From DATJLQ01 sp035509415 (lineage in GTDB: Bacteria; Pseudomonadota; Alphaproteobacteria; JACZXZ01), in NCBI GenBank assembly GCA_035509415.1, contig DATJLQ010000186.1, positions 1 to 25,136 on the forward strand: DNA of 25,136 bases. The letters are read 5' to 3'. The translations under genes were made by a program, and so were the position numbers. The first letter of the stretch is position 1. Each line of letters opens with the position of its first letter. Of the stretch, positions 1 to 7,893 are shown piece by piece. The notes below the pieces were generated by a model. That model did no database searches. It was not told the DNA's origin and was given only the letters and a program-made list of their open reading frames with translations.

Positions 1-1
1 T

Positions 2-1006
2 CGCATCGGCTTGGCGCTCATCCTCCTCGTGGCCTACGTCGTGGTGCCGCTCGTGGGCAACGAATACTGGCTCAGCACCATCATGGTGCCGTTCCTGGTC
101 TACGCGCTCGCGGCGCTCGGGCTCAATCTCCTGACCGGCTACGCGGGCCAGCTTTCGCTCGGCACCGGCGGCTTCATGGCGACCGGCGCTTTTTCCGCCT
201 ACAAGATCGCGACCGCCTTCCCGCAGCTCAACATCGTGATCGTGATCCTGCTCGCGGGCCTGGTCGCGGCCGCGGTCGGCCTCCTGTTCGGCATCCCGAG
301 CCTCCGCATCAAGGGCTTCTACCTCGCGGTTGCAACGCTCGCGGCGCAGTTCTTTTTGATCTGGCTGTTCAACAAGGTGCCGTGGTTCACCAACGACAGC
401 GCGTCGGGCGTCATCTCGGCCCCCCCGCGCGCGGTGTTCGGCCACGTGTTCGTGACCGGCGCGGAGGCCAACCCGCAAGGCAAATATCTTTTCGCGCTCA
501 CCATCGTGGCGCTCATGGCGCTCGCGGCCAAGAACATGGTGCGCACGTCCACGGGGCGCGCCTGGATGGCGATCCGCGACATGGACATCGCGGCCGAGAT
601 CATCGGCATCCGCCCCTTGAGCACCAAGCTCCTCGCCTTCGCCGTGAGCTCGTTCTACGTCGGCGTCGCGGGCGCGCTCTGGGCCTTCGTCTATACGGGC
701 GCCGTCGAGCCGCTCGCGTTCGACATCGACCGCTCGTTCCAGATCCTGTTCATGATCATCATCGGCGGCCTGGGCAGCATCCTCGGCTCGTTCCTGGGTG
801 CCGCTTTCATCGTCTTCCTGCCGATCTTCCTCAACAACGCCCCACCCTATCTCGGATTCCAAATCGCGGTCTCGACCGTCACCGAGCTTCAGCTCATCAT
901 CTTCGGCGTCCTCATCGTGTTCTTCCTCATCGTCGAGCCCAACGGCCTCGCGCGCCTGTGGCAGATCGGCAAGGAGAAGCTGCGCCTGTGGCCGTTTCCT
1001 TACTAA
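2..1006 (+). CDS. livM: Branched-chain amino acid type ABC transporter permease LivM, 5' end cut by window
   Basis: Inner-membrane permease subunit of a high-affinity (HAAT family) ABC importer, which forms the channel together with a LivH-type subunit presumably lying off the left edge. The reading frame is open from base 2, before the first possible start (TTG at 11), so the true start is probably outside the window. The protein is a series of hydrophobic helices and carries the family signatures LNLLTGYAGQLSLG near the N-terminus, IPSLRIKGFYLAVATLA in the middle, RAWMAIRDMDIAAEIIGI (the cytoplasmic EAA-type loop contacting the ATPase) and IIGGLGSILGSFLGA. The binding protein, LivF and ligase genes follow on the same strand. 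The substrate need not be leucine; clusters with an acyl-CoA ligase partner often serve organic acids (inference). Confidence 0.93.
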   Translation, partial: RIGLALILLVAYVVVPLVGNEYWLSTIMVPFLVYALAALGLNLLTGYAGQLSLGTGGFMATGAFSAYKIATAFPQLNIVIVILLAGLVAAAVGLLFGIPSLRIKGFYLAVATLAAQFFLIWLFNKVPWFTNDSASGVISAPPRAVFGHVFVTGAEANPQGKYLFALTIVALMALAAKNMVRTSTGRAWMAIRDMDIAAEIIGIRPLSTKLLAFAVSSFYVGVAGALWAFVYTGAVEPLAFDIDRSFQILFMIIIGGLGSILGSFLGAAFIVFLPIFLNNAPPYLGFQIAVSTVTELQLIIFGVLIVFFLIVEPNGLARLWQIGKEKLRLWPFPY

Positions 1007-1151
1007 GCTTCGTTATCGTTTGATCACGAGACGGGAGGGGAGCGTTTGCATGGGCTGGGCGGCAATGCTACCGTAATGGGATCGCCGCATATCGCTCTCA
1101 ATAATAAGCGCTCGATCATGGACAGCAGCGGCACTGGGCATCGAGCTCCAT

Positions 1152-1157
1152 GGGAGG
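1152..1157 (+). promoter_or_regulatory. Ribosome binding site of the substrate-binding protein gene
   Basis: GGGAGG lies six bases before ATG 1164 and fixes that start. It is much stronger than the signals of the neighbouring liv genes, which fits the high periplasmic abundance needed for a binding protein. The 157-base gap before it has no convincing promoter; a TTGCAT at 1046-1051 has only a poor -10 match. Confidence 0.7.
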
Positions 1158-1163
1158 ATTGAG

Positions 1164-2504
1164 ATGGACCTGAAACGGCTAGTGATCGGACTCGCGGTCG
1201 CCGGGGCGGTGGGCTGGACCCTCGGCGCGAGCGAAGCCAAGGCGCAGAACGAGCAGTTCATTCCGCGCCTCGTCTATCGCACCGGCCCCTACGCGCCGAA
1301 CGGCATTCCGTTCGCCAACGGCTATGCCGATTACCTCGACATGCTGAACGCGCGCGACGGCGGCGTGGGCGGCGTGAAGCTGGTCTACGAGGAATGCGAG
1401 ACCGCCTACAACAACGACAAGGGCGTCGAGTGCTACGAGCGCCTCAAGAACAAGGGCCCGACGGGTGCGGCGTGGGTCGATCCGCTCTCGACCGGCATCA
1501 CCTACGCCCTCATCGAGCGCACCACCAACGACAAGATCCCGCTGGTCTCGATGGGCTATGGGCGCGCCGACGCGAGCTACGGCCCGGTGTTCCCCTACAC
1601 CTTCACCTATCCGGTGACCTACTGGGCGGGTGCCGACGCGATGGTCCAGTATGTCGGCCACGAGCTCGGCGGCATGGACAAGCTCAAGGGCAAGAAGATC
1701 GGCCTCGTCTATCACGACAGCGCCTACGGCAAGGAGCCGATCGCGACCCTCGAGAAGCTGTCGCAGAAATACGGCTTCCAGTTCCTCAAATACGCCGTGA
1801 CCCCGCCCGGACAGGAGCAGACCGCGACCTGGCTCCAGATCCGCCAGCAGCGTCCCGACTACGTGTTCATGTGGGGCTGGGGTGTGATGAACTCGGCCGC
1901 GATCAAGGCGGCCGCCTCGGTCGGCTATCCGATGGATCACTTCATCGGCATCTGGTGGTCGGGAGCCGAGCCCGACGTCGACCCCGCGGGCGCTGCGGCC
2001 AAGGGCTACAAGTCCGCGAACTTCACCGGCGTCGGCACCGACTTCCCGGTGATCCAGGACATCCTCAAGTACCTCTACGCCAAGGGCCAGGGCAAGACGA
2101 CCAAGGACAAGGTCGGCGAAGTGCTCTACGACCGCGGCGTGGTCAACGCGATCTACGACACCGAGGCGCTACGCACCGCGCAGGGCAAGTACGGCAAGAA
2201 GCCGCTCACGGGAGCACAGACCCAGTGGGGCTTCGAGCACTTGAACCTGACCGAGGCGCGCGTCAAGGAGCTCGGCGCCGCCGGGCTGCTCACGCCGATC
2301 CACATCACCTGCGAGGACCATGAGGGCGCGGGCAACGTCAAGATGCAGCAGTGGGACGGTGCGCATTGGCACACCATCACCGACTGGATCACGCCCGACC
2401 GCGGCATGCTGCGGGAGATGTACAAGGAGTCGGCGCTTACCTACGCCAAGGAGAAGGGCATCACGCCGCGCGATTGCTCGAAGGAGGTCGCGCAGGCCAA
2501 GTAA
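1164..2504 (+). CDS. Periplasmic substrate-binding protein of the liv-type ABC transporter
   Basis: Captures the transported ligand in the periplasm and delivers it to the LivHM channel. The 446-residue protein starts with a Sec signal peptide: MDLKR, a hydrophobic stretch, then AKA at residues 25-27 as the likely cleavage site. The mature part has the two-lobed Peripla_BP_6 layout. The first lobe contains NGYADYLDMLNARDGGVGG, and a hinge-proximal KKIGLVYHDSAYGKE segment leads into the second lobe. It is longer than E. coli LivJ/LivK (about 345-350 mature residues), as usual for the subfamily found beside acyl-CoA ligases. The conserved VYEECETAYNNDKGVECYERL region suggests binding of a carboxylate other than leucine, but the ligand cannot be read from sequence. 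It is the only gene of this operon with a strong Shine-Dalgarno. Confidence 0.9.
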   Translation: MDLKRLVIGLAVAGAVGWTLGASEAKAQNEQFIPRLVYRTGPYAPNGIPFANGYADYLDMLNARDGGVGGVKLVYEECETAYNNDKGVECYERLKNKGPTGAAWVDPLSTGITYALIERTTNDKIPLVSMGYGRADASYGPVFPYTFTYPVTYWAGADAMVQYVGHELGGMDKLKGKKIGLVYHDSAYGKEPIATLEKLSQKYGFQFLKYAVTPPGQEQTATWLQIRQQRPDYVFMWGWGVMNSAAIKAAASVGYPMDHFIGIWWSGAEPDVDPAGAAAKGYKSANFTGVGTDFPVIQDILKYLYAKGQGKTTKDKVGEVLYDRGVVNAIYDTEALRTAQGKYGKKPLTGAQTQWGFEHLNLTEARVKELGAAGLLTPIHITCEDHEGAGNVKMQQWDGAHWHTITDWITPDRGMLREMYKESALTYAKEKGITPRDCSKEVAQAK

Positions 2505-2514
2505 GCGCACGCAC

Positions 2515-3327
2515 GTGACGGAGACGCATCCCTTGCTCGGGGTCAACAATATCGAGGTCATCTACGACCACGTGATCCTGGTGCTGAAGGGCGTCTCGCT
2601 GGAGGTTCCCGAGGGGGGCATCGTCGCCCTCCTCGGGGCCAACGGCGCCGGCAAATCCACCACCCTCAAGGCGATCTCGAATCTGCTCGGCGCCGAGCGC
2701 GGCCAGGTCACCAAAGGCACCGTCGAGTTCAAGGGCGAGCGGGTCGACCAGCTCACGCCCAACGAGCTGGTGCGCCGCGGCGTCATCCAGGTGATGGAGG
2801 GACGCCACTGCTTCGAGCATCTGACGGTCGAGGAGAATCTCCTCACCGGCGCCTTCACGCGCCGCGACGGGCGCGCCGAGACGATGCGCGACCTCGAGCG
2901 CGTCTACGCCTATTTTCCGCGCCTCAAGGAGCGCCGGCGCTCCCAAGCGGGCTACACCTCGGGCGGCGAGCAGCAGATGATCGCGATCGGCCGCGCGCTC
3001 ATGTCGCGCCCGACCATGATGCTGCTCGACGAGCCGTCGATGGGCTTGGCGCCCCAGCTGGTCGAGGAGATTTTCGAGATCGTGAAGCGCCTCAACGAGC
3101 GCGAGCGCGTGAGCGTCCTGCTCGCCGAGCAGAACACCCATCTCGCGTTGCGCTACGCGGGTTACGGCTACATCCTCGAGAACGGCCGCATCGTGCTCGA
3201 CGGGCCGGCGGCCAAGCTCGCCGAGAACGAGGACGTGAAGGAATTCTATCTCGGCCTCGCGGGCGAGAAACGCAAGAGCTATCGCGACGTGAAGCATTAC
3301 AAGCGCCGGAAGCGCTGGCTCGCATGA
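2515..3327 (+). CDS. livF: ABC transporter ATP-binding protein LivF
   Basis: One of the two cytoplasmic ATPases that power the importer. The 270-residue product has Walker A GANGAGKST (41-49), the Q-loop region VIQVMEGRHCFEHLTVEENL, the signature TSGGEQQ with downstream MIAIGRALMSRP, Walker B MMLLDEPSMGLAP and the switch-region AEQNTHLALRYAGYGYILENGR, all typical of LivF rather than LivG. GTG 2515 is chosen because it lies ten bases after the previous stop and the homologous region begins within ten residues. The frame stays open upstream, but that part is the shadow of the binding-protein gene. AAGGAGG at 2481-2487 is too far upstream to serve this start, so translation is probably coupled. 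The C-terminal tail is unusually basic (KRKSYRDVKHYKRRKRW). The stop overlaps the next start as ATGA. Confidence 0.93.
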   Translation: MTETHPLLGVNNIEVIYDHVILVLKGVSLEVPEGGIVALLGANGAGKSTTLKAISNLLGAERGQVTKGTVEFKGERVDQLTPNELVRRGVIQVMEGRHCFEHLTVEENLLTGAFTRRDGRAETMRDLERVYAYFPRLKERRRSQAGYTSGGEQQMIAIGRALMSRPTMMLLDEPSMGLAPQLVEEIFEIVKRLNERERVSVLLAEQNTHLALRYAGYGYILENGRIVLDGPAAKLAENEDVKEFYLGLAGEKRKSYRDVKHYKRRKRWLA

Positions 3328-4580
3328 GCGGCCGGGCCGCGGCCGGCGCGCCCCATTACGACGCGCTCGAGACGCGCGACCCCGAAACGCGCGAGCGCCA
3401 GCAATTCGCGGCGCTACGCGACCGGATCGCGGCGGCCAAGCGATCGGCGCCCGGATGGCAACGCATCCTCGCCGACGTCGATCCCGACCGCGTCACCGAC
3501 CGCGCGTCGCTCGCGCGGCTTCCGGTCACGCGCAAATCCGACCTCGTCGAGCTGCAGCGCGCGTTGCTTCCCTTTGGCGGCCTCACCGCGACGGATGTCG
3601 GGCATCTCCGGCGCGTCTTCGTCTCGCCCGGCCCGATCTACGATCCCGAAGGGGCGCGTCCCGATTACTGGCGCTTCGCGCGCGCGCTCTACGCCGCGGG
3701 CTTCCGGGCGGGCGATCTCGTGCACAACAGCTTCTCCTATCACCTGACGCCGGGGGGCGCGATGCTCGAGGACGGGGCACTCGCGCTCGGCTGCGCGGTC
3801 GTCCCGGGCGGGGTGGGCCAGACCGAGCTCCAGCTCAAGGCGATCGAGGATCTGAAGCCGAGCGGCTACACGGGCACGCCGTCCTTCCTCAAGATCCTCG
3901 TCGACAAGGCGCGCGAGACCGGCGCCGACATAAGCTCGCTCGGGAAGGCGATGGTGAGCGGCGAGGCCTTGCCGCCCTCGCTCCGCGCCGAGATCGAGAG
4001 GGACGGCATCTCCGTCGCCCAATCCTACGCGAGCGCCGATCTCGGCCTCATCGCTTACGAATCCTCCGCGCGCGCGGGATTGATCGTCGACGAGGGCGCC
4101 ATCCTCGAGATCGTGCGGCCGGGCACCGGCGATCCGGTCGCGGAAGGCGAGGTGGGCGAGGTGGTGGTGAGCGTGCTCAATCCGGATTACCCGCTCATTC
4201 GTTTTGCGACCGGCGATCTCTCGGCCTATCTCGAGGGGCCGAGCCCCTGCGGACGCACGGGGCCGCGTATCAAGGGCTGGATGGGCCGCGCCGACCAGAC
4301 GGCGAAGCTGCGCGGCATGTTCGTGCGCCCGGCCCAGATCGCCGAGGTGGCGAAGCGCCATCCCGAGATTTTGCGCGCGCGTCTCGTGATCGAGAGCCGC
4401 GACCATCAGGACCGCGCCACGCTTCTGTGCGAGACGGCGGTCGCGGACGCGGCGCTCGCGCGCGCGATCGGCGAGAGCTTCCAAGCGGTCGCCAAGCTGC
4501 GCGCGGAAGTCGCGCTCGTCGCCCCCGGCGCCATCGCGCGCGACGGCAAGGTGATAGAGGACGCGCGCAAATATGACTAA
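3324..4580 (+). CDS. PaaK-like phenylacetate-CoA ligase family (ANL superfamily) protein
   Basis: Adenylate-forming enzyme homolog translationally coupled to livF through an ATGA overlap. Recognisable PaaK-type elements are KSDLVELQRALLPFGG (71-86), SGYTGTPSFLKILVDKA (180-196), the turn VSGEALPPSLR (211-221), RFATGDLS (293-300) and GRADQTAKLRGMFVRP (321-336), which begins the small C-terminal domain. The expected role is activation of an imported organic or aromatic acid to its CoA thioester so that the transported solute is trapped. Two core ANL motifs are altered: the glycine-rich SSGTTG loop that grips the ATP phosphates is replaced by SPGPIYDPEG (101-110), and the usual YGxTE is YASAD (235-239). 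It may use ATP differently or be a binding or regulatory paralog. At 418 residues it is slightly short for PaaK (about 430-440). Confidence 0.8.
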   Translation: MSGRAAAGAPHYDALETRDPETRERQQFAALRDRIAAAKRSAPGWQRILADVDPDRVTDRASLARLPVTRKSDLVELQRALLPFGGLTATDVGHLRRVFVSPGPIYDPEGARPDYWRFARALYAAGFRAGDLVHNSFSYHLTPGGAMLEDGALALGCAVVPGGVGQTELQLKAIEDLKPSGYTGTPSFLKILVDKARETGADISSLGKAMVSGEALPPSLRAEIERDGISVAQSYASADLGLIAYESSARAGLIVDEGAILEIVRPGTGDPVAEGEVGEVVVSVLNPDYPLIRFATGDLSAYLEGPSPCGRTGPRIKGWMGRADQTAKLRGMFVRPAQIAEVAKRHPEILRARLVIESRDHQDRATLLCETAVADAALARAIGESFQAVAKLRAEVALVAPGAIARDGKVIEDARKYD

Positions 4581-4902
4581 AGCGCGCCGGGTGTCACGCT
4601 AAGACTCTATAAGGATTGACGAATTTTGAACGCGGCGCGGGCCGAGATTCCTTGCTTTCGCCCCAATTCGGGCCTTCCCGGGTCACATTCCTCGGCCAAG
4701 CTCTTCCCCGGTAAAGACTTCCCCTCTTTGCCAGGGGCTGCCCCCTCAGCCCCCGGTTCGGGCCGTCAAGGTCCGACCCTTCCTATGCAGCCAGCGCCCC
4801 CCGCTGGCTGCATTTTTTTTGGGGCCATGGCAGGCGCCGCCGGACGCCGCGGTCGGCCATGGCGCTTGCCGCCGGCAGCTCTTGCCGATATTCAAGGTGC
4901 CC
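4581..4902 (+). other. Intergenic region between the liv and ccm operons
   Basis: No protein gene is supported here. Its first half is mostly pyrimidine-rich and carries a small hairpin, AGGGG-CTGC-CCCCT at 4733-4746, whose AGGGG arm could alternatively pair with CCCCT at 4721-4725. The second half contains the intrinsic terminator at 4785-4820. The ccmA frame is open from about 4819, but that stretch follows the terminator stem and is not homologous to CcmA, so I treat it as leader. Confidence 0.6.
4785..4820 (+). terminator. Rho-independent terminator of the liv-type operon
   Basis: A perfect 12-bp stem (ATGCAGCCAGCG at 4785-4796 and CGCTGGCTGCAT at 4802-4813) encloses a five-C loop and runs into a tract of eight T (4813-4820). 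This is one of the clearest intrinsic terminators in the window. It separates the transporter operon from the ccm genes on the same strand. Confidence 0.93.
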
Positions 4903-5655
4903 ATGGCGGCGCTGGAAGCCCGGGACCTGGTCTGCGTGCGTGGCGAGCGGGTGGTCTTCGCCGGCCTCGGCTTCAGGCTTCAATCGGGCGAAGCGCTGAC
5001 CCTCGTGGGCGCCAACGGCAGCGGCAAGTCGAGCCTCCTGCGTTTGCTCGCGGGCCTGTTGCGCGCGGCCGACGGCGAGCTTCTCTGGAACGACAACGCG
5101 GTCGCCGCCGACATCGACGGCTATCGGCGCCGCTTGCGTTATGTCGGCCATCTCGACCCGGTGAAGCCGGTCTTGAGCGTGCGCGAGAACCTCGAATTCT
5201 GGGCGCGTCTCCAGGGTGCCGGCACCGGCCTCGTCGAGGACGCGCTCGCGCGTTTCGGCCTCGATGGGCTCGCGGACGTGCCGGGGCGGCTCTTGTCGGC
5301 GGGCCAACGGCGCCGGCTCAACCTCGCGCGTCTCATCGCCGGCATGCCCGCGCCGGCACCGCTTTGGCTCCTCGACGAGCCCACCTCCGGCCTCGACGCC
5401 GCCTCGGTCGCGACCCTCGAGGCGCTGCTCGCATTCCACCGCGAGGCGGGCGGGCTCGTGGTGGTCGCGACCCACACGGCGATCGACTTGCCCGGCTCGG
5501 CGGCCCTCGACCTCGGCGCCTTCGGCTATGACGGGCTCGATGACGACCCGGACGAGGCCGGGGAAGCCGAGCCACCGCCGGCATCCGCGTCGCCGGCCCA
5601 GCCCGAAGGCGAGGCCGGACCCGAGGCCGAGCCCGGTGCCGGAGGTGCCGGGTGA
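4903..5655 (+). CDS. ccmA: Heme exporter ATP-binding protein CcmA
   Basis: ATPase of the CcmABCD complex, which drives release of heme-loaded CcmE during cytochrome c maturation. The 250-residue protein has Walker A GANGSGKSS (36-44), the signature LSAGQRRRLNLARL, Walker B LWLLDEPTSGLD and the switch histidine in VVVATHTAI. ATG 4903 puts homology right at the N-terminus (MAALEARDLVCVRGERVVF); an in-frame GTG at 4897 is the only close alternative. The Shine-Dalgarno is weak (AAGG at 4894-4897). Unusually, the CcmA domain ends near residue 210 and is followed by about 40 residues rich in Asp, Glu, Pro, Ala and Gly, absent from typical CcmA of roughly 200-215 residues. The stop overlaps the ccmB start as GTGA. 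Confidence 0.93.
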   Translation: MAALEARDLVCVRGERVVFAGLGFRLQSGEALTLVGANGSGKSSLLRLLAGLLRAADGELLWNDNAVAADIDGYRRRLRYVGHLDPVKPVLSVRENLEFWARLQGAGTGLVEDALARFGLDGLADVPGRLLSAGQRRRLNLARLIAGMPAPAPLWLLDEPTSGLDAASVATLEALLAFHREAGGLVVVATHTAIDLPGSAALDLGAFGYDGLDDDPDEAGEAEPPPASASPAQPEGEAGPEAEPGAGGAG

Positions 5656-6317
5656 GCCCGCTCCTCGCCATCCTGAGGCGCGACCTGCGTCTCGCGCTGC
5701 GCCACGGCGCCGACACGCTGGTCGTGGTCATGTTCTTCATCCTGACCGTGGCGCTGTTCCCCTTCGGCATCGGGCCGGAGCCGCAGTTCCTCGCCCTCGT
5801 CGCCCCCGGAGTGATCTGGGTCATGGCACTCCTCGCCGCCCTGTTGTCTACCGAGCGTCTGTTCCAGACCGACTACGAGGATGGAGGGCTCGACTTGATC
5901 CTGCTGTCGCCGGCACCGCTCGAGCTGATCGTGCTCGCGAAATGCGCCGCCCACTGGCTCACGACCGGGGTCCCGCTGATTCTGGCGGCGCCGATCCTGG
6001 CGTTGCTCCTGGGCCTGCCGGCGCCGGGCTTCGGCGGGCTGGTGCTCGCGATGGCGCTGGGGACGCCGACGCTGACCCTCGTGGGTGCGATCGGCGCGTC
6101 GCTCGTGCTGGGCGCCAGGCGCGGCGGCGTGCTGGTCTCGCTCCTGGTGCTGCCACTCTATATTCCGGTGCTGATCTTCGGCGTCGCCGCAGTCAACGGC
6201 GCCGTCGACGGTGCGAAGACGGGTCCCTATCTTATGATTCTGGGCGGCTTGCTCCTTATGGCACTGGTGCTCGCGCCCTGGGCGAGCGGTGCCGCCTTGC
6301 GTCAGGCCGCGGAATGA
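5652..6317 (+). CDS. ccmB: Heme exporter membrane protein CcmB
   Basis: Membrane subunit of the CcmABCD release complex. The 221-residue length is the family norm, and the protein shows six hydrophobic segments. It begins LLAILRRDLRLALRHGADTL, the conserved N-terminal cytoplasmic entry of CcmB. FQTDYEDGGLDLILLSPAPL, in the loop after helix 2, is a family hallmark. GTG 5652 overlaps the ccmA stop by four bases, so the two proteins are probably made by coupled translation. A 130-base gap to ccmC follows, the largest within the ccm operon. Confidence 0.95.
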   Translation: MSPLLAILRRDLRLALRHGADTLVVVMFFILTVALFPFGIGPEPQFLALVAPGVIWVMALLAALLSTERLFQTDYEDGGLDLILLSPAPLELIVLAKCAAHWLTTGVPLILAAPILALLLGLPAPGFGGLVLAMALGTPTLTLVGAIGASLVLGARRGGVLVSLLVLPLYIPVLIFGVAAVNGAVDGAKTGPYLMILGGLLLMALVLAPWASGAALRQAAE

Positions 6318-6447
6318 GCGCCGGCGCGTCGCGCGATCGTGACGGGCTGCGGCCGATGGGCGCTGGCTCGCGCCGCGCTCGAGGAGTAAAACGCTTTATC
6401 GCCGGGCACGCGCGCCGCCGGGCGCGGCAATCGAGGCACTGAGCCGG

Positions 6448-7197
6448 ATGCACCGTTTCGCCAATCCCAACCGGTTCCTGAGGCTTGCGGCCCCGGTGCT
6501 CCCCTGGAGCGCCGTCGCGACGGCGCTGCTCATCGCGGCCGGACTTTATTACGCGCTGTTCGATTCGCCGCCCGACTACCAGCAGGGCGAATCCGTGCGC
6601 ATCATGTACATCCACGTGCCCGCCGCGTGGATGGCGCTCATGGTCTATACCGTGATGGCGGCGGCGAGCGTCTCGGCGCTGGTGTGGCGCCATCCGCTCG
6701 GCGACGTGATCGCGCAAGCGGCGTCGCCCATCGGCGCGTCGTTCACCTTCCTCGCCCTCGTCACCGGCTCGCTCTGGGGCCGGCCGACCTGGGGCACGTG
6801 GTGGGTGTGGGATGCGCGGCTCACCTCGGTCCTGATCCTGTTCTTCCTCTATCTCGGCCACATCGCGTTGAGCCGCGCCTTCGACGATCCGACGCGCGGC
6901 AGCCGTGCCGCCGCCGTGCTCGCGATCGTCGGCTTCATAAACGTGCCGATCATCCATTTCTCGGTCGTGTGGTGGAACACGCTGCATCAGCCCGCGAGCG
7001 TGTTCCGCATGGGCGGGCCGACCATCGCCCCCTCGATGCTGCGTCCGCTCCTCATCATGGCGCTCGGCTACATGGCGTATTTTCTCATGGTCCTGATCCT
7101 GCGCGTACGCGCCGAGCTCGCCATGCGCAAGCTGCGCGCGTTGCGCGCGAACGCGATCGAAGCGCCGCGCTCCGCGCGCGTCGCGTCGAGTGCGTGA
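6448..7197 (+). CDS. ccmC: Heme-handling protein CcmC
   Basis: Inner-membrane protein that places heme on the chaperone CcmE. At 249 residues it matches the family. It carries the tryptophan-rich WWD domain WGRPTWGTWWVWD (110-122) on the periplasmic side, flanked by two histidines, H56 in HVPAAW and H180 in WWNTLHQP. Their 124-residue spacing equals that of the heme ligands H60 and H184 of E. coli CcmC. Six membrane helices are apparent. The start ATG 6448 has only a weak GAGG about ten bases upstream. The next gene, ccmD, begins seven bases after the stop. Confidence 0.96.
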   Translation: MHRFANPNRFLRLAAPVLPWSAVATALLIAAGLYYALFDSPPDYQQGESVRIMYIHVPAAWMALMVYTVMAAASVSALVWRHPLGDVIAQAASPIGASFTFLALVTGSLWGRPTWGTWWVWDARLTSVLILFFLYLGHIALSRAFDDPTRGSRAAAVLAIVGFINVPIIHFSVVWWNTLHQPASVFRMGGPTIAPSMLRPLLIMALGYMAYFLMVLILRVRAELAMRKLRALRANAIEAPRSARVASSA

Positions 7198-7204
7198 GGA
7201 CGAC

Positions 7205-7402
7205 ATGAGCGCGATCTCGACCTTTCTCGACATGGGCGGACGCGCGGCCTTCGTCTGGCCGGCCTACGGGATCACCGCCCTCGTGCTGATCGGGCTCCTC
7301 GTGCAGTCGGTGCGTACCATGCGCGCGCGCGAGCGCGAGCTCGGTGCGAGCGAGCGTGGCGGGCGGCGACGCGAGCGCGATCCGGGAAGTGCCGGCAAAT
7401 GA
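7205..7402 (+). CDS. ccmD: Small heme exporter protein CcmD
   Basis: Single-span small membrane protein that holds CcmE in the CcmABCD complex. The 65-residue product has one helix (about residues 16-38: FVWPAYGITALVLIGLLVQ) followed by a highly basic, Arg- and Glu-rich cytoplasmic tail, as expected for CcmD. ATG 7205 is preferred over the in-frame GTG 7190 because GAGGA lies just upstream and homologs begin close to the helix. The stop overlaps the ccmE start as ATGA. Confidence 0.9.
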   Translation: MSAISTFLDMGGRAAFVWPAYGITALVLIGLLVQSVRTMRARERELGASERGGRRRERDPGSAGK

Positions 7403-7893
7403 AGCCGAAGCGGAAGCGCCTCATCTTCGTCACCGTCGGCGTCGCGATCCTCGGCGTCGCGGTCGGGCTCATGCTGTACGCGTTCCAGGGCAACATCACC
7501 TTCTTCATGAGCCCGAGCGACATCGCGGCCGACAAGGCCAAGCCCACCGGCACGATCCGGCTCGGCGGCCTGGTCGAGAAAGGCAGCATCGAGCGCGGGC
7601 CGGGTGCCCTCGTGACCTTCAAGGTGACCGATCTCTCCCACGACATTCGCGTGGTCTATAAGGGCATCCTGCCCGACCTGTTCCGCGAGGGCCAAGGGGT
7701 CGTGACCGAGGGCAAGCTCGCGCCCGACGGCGTGTTCCACGCCTCGACCGTGCTCGCGAAGCACGACGCCAAATACATGCCGCCCGAGGTCGAGGCCGCG
7801 CTCAAGAAATCGGGCCATTGGGGCGACGCGGACCAGAAGAAATACGGCGCCGAGGCGGGTGTGGCCATGGACGGCCAGGGAGCCAAGCCGTGA
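7399..7893 (+). CDS. ccmE: Cytochrome c-type biogenesis heme chaperone CcmE
   Basis: Periplasmic heme chaperone tethered by an N-terminal helix (about residues 9-28). It binds heme covalently through the histidine of VLAKHDAKYMPPEV: H122, with Y126 as the partner axial tyrosine. The beta-barrel (OB-fold) part includes IRLGGLVEKGSIERG, VTFKVTD and VYKGILPDLFREGQGVV, all diagnostic. The 164-residue length is normal. Start and stop overlap ccmD (ATGA) and ccmF (GTGA), so the run from ccmD to ccmF is translationally coupled. Confidence 0.97.
   Translation: MKPKRKRLIFVTVGVAILGVAVGLMLYAFQGNITFFMSPSDIAADKAKPTGTIRLGGLVEKGSIERGPGALVTFKVTDLSHDIRVVYKGILPDLFREGQGVVTEGKLAPDGVFHASTVLAKHDAKYMPPEVEAALKKSGHWGDADQKKYGAEAGVAMDGQGAKP

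Noticed and set aside
4626..4818. Start of a long plus-strand open frame before ccmA
   Set aside because: It reads through the perfect terminator stem and continues as a frame shadow of ccmA, with no Shine-Dalgarno or recognisable domain.
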